The notes below the pieces were generated by a model. The model was not told the origin of the DNA, did no database searches, and saw only the letters and a program-made list of their open reading frames with translations. Source: Demequina maris (lineage in GTDB: Bacteria; Actinomycetota; Actinomycetes; Actinomycetales; Demequinaceae). From it: 64,000 nt of DNA. Below, piece after piece: positions 58,512-64,000 of this stretch (its first letter is position 1; each line of letters starts with the position of its first letter). Made by a program: the position numbers and the translations under genes. The DNA lies in contig NZ_BBLX01000002.1 in the NCBI RefSeq assembly GCF_000971155.1, forward strand, positions 124,001 to 188,000, written 5' to 3'.

Positions 58512-61027
58512 AGGTGGCGCAGCGCGCGCTCGGCGACACGACCGCGCCCGACTATGTGGACCGGCTGAGGTTCCCCGCGGACCCGTGGCGGCTCGTCGAG
58601 ACCGAGTTCGGCTCGGAGGACATGGGCACCACGGAGACGCTGTTCTCGCTCGGCAACGGCTACCTGGGCCTGCGCGGCAACATCGAGGAGGGGCACGATG
58701 CGTACGCGCACGGCGCCTTCATCAACGGCTTCCACGAGACGTGGCGCATCCGTCACGCCGAGGAGGCGTACGGCTTCGCGCGCACCGGCCAGACCATCGT
58801 CAACGTGCCGGACCCCAAGATCATCCGTCTCTACGTCGACGACGAGCCGCTGCTGCTGTCCGTCGCGGACCTGCCCGAGTACTCGCGCACCCTCGACATG
58901 CGCACCGGCGTGCTCACGCGCGACCTGCTGTGGCGGACGCCGGCCGGCAACCGCGTCCGCGTCCGCTCGCGCCGCATGGTGTCGTTCCAGCAGCGCCACC
59001 TCGCGATCATGCAGTTCGAGGTGACGCTGCTCGACAAGGAGGCGCCCATCGCGGTGTCGTCGCAGCTGCTCAACCGTCAGGCGGGCGCGGACGAGTACCG
59101 GTCGTCGCCGGGCGGCGGCGTGGGCTTCGACCCGCGCAAGTCGGAGGCCTTCAACGAGCGCGTCCTCGAGCCGCGGCTGCACCGCTCGCACGGCGACCAC
59201 CTCATGCTCGGCTACCAGTGCGTGAACTCGGGCATGACGCTCGCGGTCGCGATGGAGCACACGTACGACTTCGACGGCGACGTGCAGACCGAGACCGAGA
59301 TCCAGCCGGACTACGCGAAGCAGGTGTTCCGCTTCCACGCGCAGCCGGGGCGCACGTTCAGCCTCACCAAGGTCGTGACCTATCACACGTCCCGCGTGGT
59401 GCCCGCGCGCGAGCTCGGCGACCGCTGCCACCGCACGCTGTCGCGCGTGCGCAACGAGACCGTCGAGAAGCAGTTCGCGGACCAGGAGGAGTGGCTCGCG
59501 GACTTCTGGAGGCGCTCGGACGTCGAGGTCGACGGCGACGACCGCGTCCAGCAGGCGATCCGCTGGAACCTCTTCCAGCTGGCTCAGGCCGCCGCGCGCG
59601 GCGACGGCCAGGGCGTCGCGGCCAAGGGCGTGACGGGCTCCGGCTACAGCGGTCACTACTTCTGGGACACCGAGATCTACGTGGTGCCCTTCTTCGTCTA
59701 CACGTCGCCGGGGATCGCGCGCAACGCGCTGCGGTACCGCTTCCGGATGCTGCCGAAGGCGATCGAGCGCGCGGGCGAGCTGGCTCAGCACGGGGCGCTG
59801 TTCCCGTGGCGCACCATCAACGGCGAGGAGGCCTCCGCGTACTACGCGGCCGGCACCGCGCAATATCACATCGACGCGGACATCTCCTTCGCGATCGACA
59901 AGTACGTCAAGGCCACGGGCGACGACGAGTTCCTCGCGCGCGAGGGCATCGACATCCTCGTGCAGACCGCGCGCATGTGGGCGGACCTGGGCTTCTGGCG
60001 CAACATCAAGGGCGACGGCTCGAGCTTCCGGATCCATGGCGTCACCGGCCCGGACGAGTACACGACCGTGGTGAACGACAACCTCTACACGAACGTCATG
60101 GCGCGCTTCAACCTGCGCGCCGCGGCGGCGGCGGTGCGCAAGCTCGCCTCGATGTGGCCCGACCAGTACCGCAAGATGGTCGCGCGACTCAACCTCGAGG
60201 ACGCCGAGGTCATCGAGTGGGAGTCCGCCGCCGAGTCGATGGCGATCCTGTGGGACGAGGACCTGGGCATCCACCCGCAGGACGCGCTGTTCCACGAGCG
60301 CGAGCTGTGGGACCTCGAGAACACGCCGCCCGAGCAGCGCCCGCTGCTGCTCCACTTCCACCCGCTGGTGATCTACCGCTTCCAGGTGCTCAAGCAGGCC
60401 GACGTGGTGCTCGCGCTGTTCCTCCAGGGCGACCAGTTCTCCGCGGAGGAGAAGAAGGCCGACTTCGACTACTACGACCCCATCACGACCGGCGACTCGA
60501 CGCTGTCGGGCGTGGTGCAGTCGATCATGGCGGCCGAGGTCGGGTACCACGAGCTCGCGCTGCGCTACTTCTGGGACGGCCTGTTCGTCGACATCGCGGA
60601 CCTGCACTCGAACACCGCGGACGGCGTCCACGTCGCGTCCGCGGGCGGCGTCTGGTCGGCGCTCGTGCACGGCTTCGGCGGCATGCGCGACTACGGCGGC
60701 GTGCTGTCCTTCGACCCCCGCCTGCCGGCGTCGTGGCCCGAGATGCGCTTCCGCCTCACGCAGAAGGGCACCCGCCTGCTGGTGGCGCTGCGTCCCGACG
60801 AGATCGCCTTCACCGTCGAGGAGGGGCAGGGCCTCACCGTGATGGTGCGCGGCGAGCGCGTCAGCGTGCTGCGAGGCGAGGACGTCACGGTGCCGCTCGC
60901 CGACCAGGGACCGCGCATCGACGGCGCCCCCGACGCCTCGGCCTTCCACGGCACGATGCGCTCGGACGGCTCGGTCGTCACGGCGTCGCTGCCCGCGGTG
61001 GTCGACGGCGACAGCGAGATCGACTGA
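58508..61027 (+). CDS. GH65 disaccharide phosphorylase (maltose/trehalose/kojibiose type)
   Basis: An 839-residue GH65 enzyme. The N-terminal beta-sandwich (about 1-270) starts FSLGNGYLGLRGNIEEG. The (alpha/alpha)6 catalytic domain has GYSGHYFWDTEIYVVPFFVY, the general acid Glu in HGVTGPDEYTTVVNDN, and ADVVLALFLQGDQF near the phosphate site. It splits an alpha-glucosyl disaccharide with inorganic phosphate to beta-glucose 1-phosphate, used by the coupled pgmB. Which disaccharide cannot be told from sequence alone. No transporter lies beside it, so the sugar may be internal trehalose or imported elsewhere. Confidence 0.9.
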   Translation: MKVAQRALGDTTAPDYVDRLRFPADPWRLVETEFGSEDMGTTETLFSLGNGYLGLRGNIEEGHDAYAHGAFINGFHETWRIRHAEEAYGFARTGQTIVNVPDPKIIRLYVDDEPLLLSVADLPEYSRTLDMRTGVLTRDLLWRTPAGNRVRVRSRRMVSFQQRHLAIMQFEVTLLDKEAPIAVSSQLLNRQAGADEYRSSPGGGVGFDPRKSEAFNERVLEPRLHRSHGDHLMLGYQCVNSGMTLAVAMEHTYDFDGDVQTETEIQPDYAKQVFRFHAQPGRTFSLTKVVTYHTSRVVPARELGDRCHRTLSRVRNETVEKQFADQEEWLADFWRRSDVEVDGDDRVQQAIRWNLFQLAQAAARGDGQGVAAKGVTGSGYSGHYFWDTEIYVVPFFVYTSPGIARNALRYRFRMLPKAIERAGELAQHGALFPWRTINGEEASAYYAAGTAQYHIDADISFAIDKYVKATGDDEFLAREGIDILVQTARMWADLGFWRNIKGDGSSFRIHGVTGPDEYTTVVNDNLYTNVMARFNLRAAAAAVRKLASMWPDQYRKMVARLNLEDAEVIEWESAAESMAILWDEDLGIHPQDALFHERELWDLENTPPEQRPLLLHFHPLVIYRFQVLKQADVVLALFLQGDQFSAEEKKADFDYYDPITTGDSTLSGVVQSIMAAEVGYHELALRYFWDGLFVDIADLHSNTADGVHVASAGGVWSALVHGFGGMRDYGGVLSFDPRLPASWPEMRFRLTQKGTRLLVALRPDEIAFTVEEGQGLTVMVRGERVSVLRGEDVTVPLADQGPRIDGAPDASAFHGTMRSDGSVVTASLPAVVDGDSEID

Positions 61028-61102
61028 CGGGTCCGCGCCGCCCTGTGGACAACTGTCCGGATTGTCCGGTTCGTTGTCTGAGGGCGGTGGTGGACTTGTC
61101 AC

Positions 61103-62482
61103 ATGGCCGAGACGACCGCCACCGATCCCCTCGAGGGGCTGCGTGCGCGGGCGGAGGCCGCCGCTGACCTGACGGACTGGGACGCGGTCGCGCTGATGCG
61201 GGACGCCGTGGCGCGCAGGCGTGAGCATGACCTGGTGATCGCGCAGGTCGCCGCGGACCTCGGTGCCCGGTCGCCCGCCGGTCCCGGCGGGATGGCGCGC
61301 CGGCGCGGGTTCAAGGGCGTCGACCAGCTGATCGCGGCCGAGACGGGCGGCACCGTCGCGGAGGCCGAGCGGCTGAGGATCCTCGGCACTGCGCTGTTCG
61401 GGCGGCCGGACGATGCGCCGGGTGGCGCGAGCGTCCTGCCGCACCTGGCGTGGGCGGCGCGGGAGCGCCGGCTGTCCGCGGACGCGTTCGTGCTGCTGCG
61501 CTCCGTGCTGATGACGCACCCGGACGCGCGTGATGCGGATGGCCTGCCGGTGTCGGACGCGGTCAGGGCGACGCCGTTGGGCCGGGTGCCGCTGGCGCGG
61601 GTCGAGCGGATGGCGGTGGACAAGGCGGTGACGGTGCCGCTGCGCTCGATCCGGTCGCTCGTGGCGCAGTTCGAGGCAGGGCTGACGCCGCCGGTGGTGG
61701 CGGAGGAGCGGTACGAGGAGCAGTTCCAGATGCGCCAGGCGTCCACGCGCGAGGAGGCCGACGGCATGATCCGCCTCACCGCGCTCCTGGACCCGATGAC
61801 CGCCGCCCCGCTGCTGGCTGCGCTGGACGGGTATCTGAAGAAGGCGTTCAGGTCCGCGCGGGACGCGGACGAGGTGGACGCGCGCACGCCGTCGCAGTTG
61901 CGCGCCGACGCCCTGGGGTGGCTCGGCCGGCATGCCAATGGCTGCCGGAAGCCGCACGACGCCGTCAAGACCACGGTGTCGATCCGCATGACCCTGGCGG
62001 ACCTGACGGGCGGCGACGGGTACGGGTCGGTGGACGGGCTGGACAAGCCCGTGCCCGTGGGCGTGCTGCGCCGGCACGCGGCGGACGCCCAGATCGTGCC
62101 TACGATCCTGGGCATGGGCTCGGAGATCCTCGACCACGGGCGTGCCCAGCGGCTGTTCACCGCGGCGCAGCGGCGCGCGATCGCCGAGCGGGACCGCGGC
62201 TGCGCGTACTGCGGCGCCCCGCCCAGCCATTGCGACGTCCACCACGTCACCGAGTTCCAGTACGGCGGGCTCACCGACGTCCGCGACGGGCTCATGTTGT
62301 GCGTCGCCTGTCACCACTGGTTCCACCGCGAGCGGTGGGGCCTGAGGTGGCGCGAGGACGGCCCCGAATTCGTCCCGTCGGCGTCCTACGGACCCGAAAG
62401 GAAGCCCCGGCCGGGCTACCGCCGCCAGGTCACCTTCACCGAGCAGGACATGGCCGCTCTCGGCCGGGACGGGCCCCCGTAG
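61103..62482 (+). CDS. DUF222 (13E12 repeat) protein with HNH nuclease domain
   Basis: A 459-residue protein. The long helical DUF222 region covers about residues 30-330, and the C-terminal HNH domain (about 355-415) has RDRGCAYCGAPPSHCDVHHV and LMLCVACHHWFHRERWG, with the zinc and catalytic residues intact. This family occurs in many copies in actinobacterial genomes; its function is not established and both mobility and defence have been proposed. It encodes a copy of the dispersed word as Asp-Asp-Ala (61408). The upstream 61054-61070 has TGTCCGG twice, 10 bp apart. Confidence 0.9.
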   Translation: MAETTATDPLEGLRARAEAAADLTDWDAVALMRDAVARRREHDLVIAQVAADLGARSPAGPGGMARRRGFKGVDQLIAAETGGTVAEAERLRILGTALFGRPDDAPGGASVLPHLAWAARERRLSADAFVLLRSVLMTHPDARDADGLPVSDAVRATPLGRVPLARVERMAVDKAVTVPLRSIRSLVAQFEAGLTPPVVAEERYEEQFQMRQASTREEADGMIRLTALLDPMTAAPLLAALDGYLKKAFRSARDADEVDARTPSQLRADALGWLGRHANGCRKPHDAVKTTVSIRMTLADLTGGDGYGSVDGLDKPVPVGVLRRHAADAQIVPTILGMGSEILDHGRAQRLFTAAQRRAIAERDRGCAYCGAPPSHCDVHHVTEFQYGGLTDVRDGLMLCVACHHWFHRERWGLRWREDGPEFVPSASYGPERKPRPGYRRQVTFTEQDMAALGRDGPP

Positions 62483-63217
62483 TCAGCGGTGGGTGATGCG
62501 CGCGAGGAACTCGCGCGTCTCGGGGTGCTGCGGGTCGCCGAAGATCTGCTCCGGCGTGCCCACCTCGAGGGGGCGGCCGCCGTGCATGAAGACGATGCGG
62601 TCGGCTACCGAGCGCGCGAACGACATCTCGTGCGTGGCCATGAGCATGGTCGAGCCCTGCGCCTTGAGGTCCCGGACCAGGTCGAGCACCTCGCCCACGA
62701 GCATGGGGTCGAGGGCCGAGGTGATCTCGTCGAGCAGGAGCAGCTCGGGATCGGTGAGGATCGCGCGCACGATCGCCACGCGCTGCTGCTGGCCGCCCGA
62801 CAGGCGGTCGGGGTAGTCCTCGACCTTCTCGCCGAGGCCGAACTTCTCGAGCAGGCCCACCGCGCGGTCGCGCGCCACGTCCGCGGGGGTGCCGTGGACC
62901 TTCCGAGCCGCGAGCGTGACGTTGTCGATCACGCGCATGTGCGGGAACAGGTTGAAGTGCTGGAACACCACGCCGATGCGGGCGCGCACCTTGTCGACGT
63001 CCACCGCGGGGTCGGTGATGTCGTCGCCGCTGAGCAGGATGCGGCCGTCGTCGACCCGCTCGATGAGGTTGATCGTGCGCATGAGGGTGGACTTGCCGGA
63101 CCCGGAGGCGCCGATGACCACGACGACCTCGTGCTCGTCGACGTCGAGGTCGACGCCCTTGAGGACGTGGTTGTCGCCGAACAGCTTGTGGACGCCGTGG
63201 AGCTCGAGGACGCTCAC
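62483..63217 (-). CDS. Polar amino-acid ABC transporter ATPase (GlnQ-like)
   Basis: A 244-residue ATPase. Walker A is GASGSGKSTLMRTIN, the Q-loop VVFQHFNLFPHM, the signature LSGGQQQRVAIVRA, Walker B LLLLDEITSALDP (note EI where most relatives have EP or EV) and the switch MATHEMSFAR. It powers uptake of a polar amino acid such as glutamate or glutamine. GTG at 63217 overlaps the permease stop as GTGA. It is the last gene of a transporter operon that continues beyond the right edge. Confidence 0.92.
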   Translation of the reverse strand: MSVLELHGVHKLFGDNHVLKGVDLDVDEHEVVVVIGASGSGKSTLMRTINLIERVDDGRILLSGDDITDPAVDVDKVRARIGVVFQHFNLFPHMRVIDNVTLAARKVHGTPADVARDRAVGLLEKFGLGEKVEDYPDRLSGGQQQRVAIVRAILTDPELLLLDEITSALDPMLVGEVLDLVRDLKAQGSTMLMATHEMSFARSVADRIVFMHGGRPLEVGTPEQIFGDPQHPETREFLARITHR

Positions 63218-64000
63218 ACCGTGCCTCCGATCTGCTCGCGCTTGGCCATGCGGGCCGAGACGTGGTCGGTGAGGCGGATCATCGGGAAGCTCATCGCCAC
63301 GAAGAGCAGACCCGCCACCACGTAGGGGGTGAAGTTGTAGGTGCTCGCGGTGGCGATCTGCGCCGCGCGCACCGCGTCGACGGCGCCGAGGACGGAGATG
63401 AGGCCCACGTCCTTCTGCATCGACACGAAGTCGTTCATGAGGGCGGGCACCACCTTGCGCAGCGCCTGCGGGATCACCACGAGGCGCAGCGTCTTGGCGT
63501 GCGACAGGCCCAGCGAGCGCGCCGCGATGCGCTGCGACGGGTGCACGGCCTCCATGCCGGCGCGCAGCACCTCGGCCACGTAGGCGGAGTAGCACAGCGT
63601 GATGCCGATGGTGCCGAGCACCGCGACGGAGATGCGGTTCTCGGGGTTGAGGGCCGGGATGCCGAAGCCCACGAGGTACAGCACGATGAGCACCGGCAGG
63701 CCGCGGAACAGGTCCGTGTAGCCGGTGGCGAGGGCGCGCAACGGGAACCACACGGGACCGCGCAGCGACCGCATGACCGCGAGGAGGGTGGCGACCACCG
63801 CGACGGCGATGGTCGCGAAGAACAGCACCCGGATGTTGAGCCAGAGGCCCTCGAGGATCTTGGGGAACGAGTCCTTGGCGACCTCGGGGTTGAAGAACGC
63901 CTGCTGGACGTCCGCCCAGCCCGGCGAGCTGAGGACGAGCCAACCCGCGATGGCCGCGAAGGCGACCGTCGAGACCAGCGCGATGAGGACCGAGCGGCGG
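63214..64000 (-). CDS. Polar amino-acid ABC transporter permease (5' end missing)
   Basis: About 260 residues are visible; the frame continues upstream past the window edge through a first hydrophobic segment (RSVLIALVSTVAFAAIAGWL). The His/Glu/Gln-type permease motif is GLWLNIRVLFFATIAV, TDLFRGLPVLIVLYLVGFG, SAYVAEVLRAGMEAVHPSQR and the coupling loop AARSLGLSHAKTLRLVVIPQ. It forms the membrane channel for the adjacent ATPase. The binding protein is presumably upstream, outside the window. Confidence 0.9.
   Translation of the reverse strand, partial: RRSVLIALVSTVAFAAIAGWLVLSSPGWADVQQAFFNPEVAKDSFPKILEGLWLNIRVLFFATIAVAVVATLLAVMRSLRGPVWFPLRALATGYTDLFRGLPVLIVLYLVGFGIPALNPENRISVAVLGTIGITLCYSAYVAEVLRAGMEAVHPSQRIAARSLGLSHAKTLRLVVIPQALRKVVPALMNDFVSMQKDVGLISVLGAVDAVRAAQIATASTYNFTPYVVAGLLFVAMSFPMIRLTDHVSARMAKREQIGGTV

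Noticed and set aside
58316..62326. Very long open frames antisense to pgmB/GH65 (also antisense to metG, to the dpp operon and to glmU).
   Set aside because: They mirror real genes with clear motifs and have Arg/Ala/Gly/His-rich low-complexity translations, a normal result of very GC-rich third codon positions.

Overview
The window is high-GC DNA (roughly 70% by eye) with actinobacterial gene order and codon use: metG-tatD-rpf-ksgA-ispE, tRNA-Gln-glmU-prs-rplY-pth, GTG starts, GTGA/ATGA stop-start overlaps, IclR/MocR/Lrp regulators and a GlxR-like box. It looks like a free-living Micrococcales-type actinobacterium. A Demequina- or Cellulomonas-like family is a guess, because no rRNA is present.

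Layout. 1-5244: end of a secreted beta-helix protein, then a GH92 alpha-mannosidase/glycosyltransferase operon. 5474-7802: tRNA-Ala, a Na+/H+ antiporter and a transglutaminase-like protein. 7811-11200: 3-oxoacid CoA-transferase (two subunits) and thiolase, divergent from an IclR regulator with matching operator-like palindromes. 11402-20153: a catabolic operon of a dipeptide-type ABC importer, amidohydrolase and class III aminotransferase, followed by a MocR regulator and a TauE/SafE exporter on the other strand. 22736-28639: SDR, lipoprotein FKBP, AI-2E and HdeD membrane proteins, Lrp/AsnC and protein O-mannosyltransferase. 28704-36991: the core run rsmI, carboxypeptidase, metG, tatD, an Rpf-like protein, ksgA, ispE, then mscL and TetR.

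37111-47444 is an integrated element of about 10.3 kb in the 3' end of a tRNA-Gln gene. It has a 27-bp att repeat at each end, a tyrosine integrase, an excisionase-like protein, a RepA-like ATPase, an iteron array with DnaA-box cores (probable origin), and cargo rich in nucleases. The cargo holds a membrane-anchored HNH protein, a NYN protein, a free HNH protein, an SRA plus PD-(D/E)XK candidate type IV restriction enzyme, and an AAA ATPase with a small membrane protein. No conjugation gene was seen. Just outside the right end, an HNH gene sits between two 24-bp direct repeats.

48083-64000 returns to chromosomal genes: glmU, prs, an ECF sigma factor with two paralogous membrane-anchored proteins, PAP2, DUF1206, rplY, pth, a pentapeptide-like protein, beta-phosphoglucomutase with a GH65 phosphorylase, a DUF222/HNH protein, and an amino-acid ABC transporter that runs off the window.

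The most unusual genome-scale signal is the 10-bp word GGACGATGCG. I counted 25 copies on the two strands, in intergenic DNA and in coding DNA in several frames. None was found inside the integrated element.
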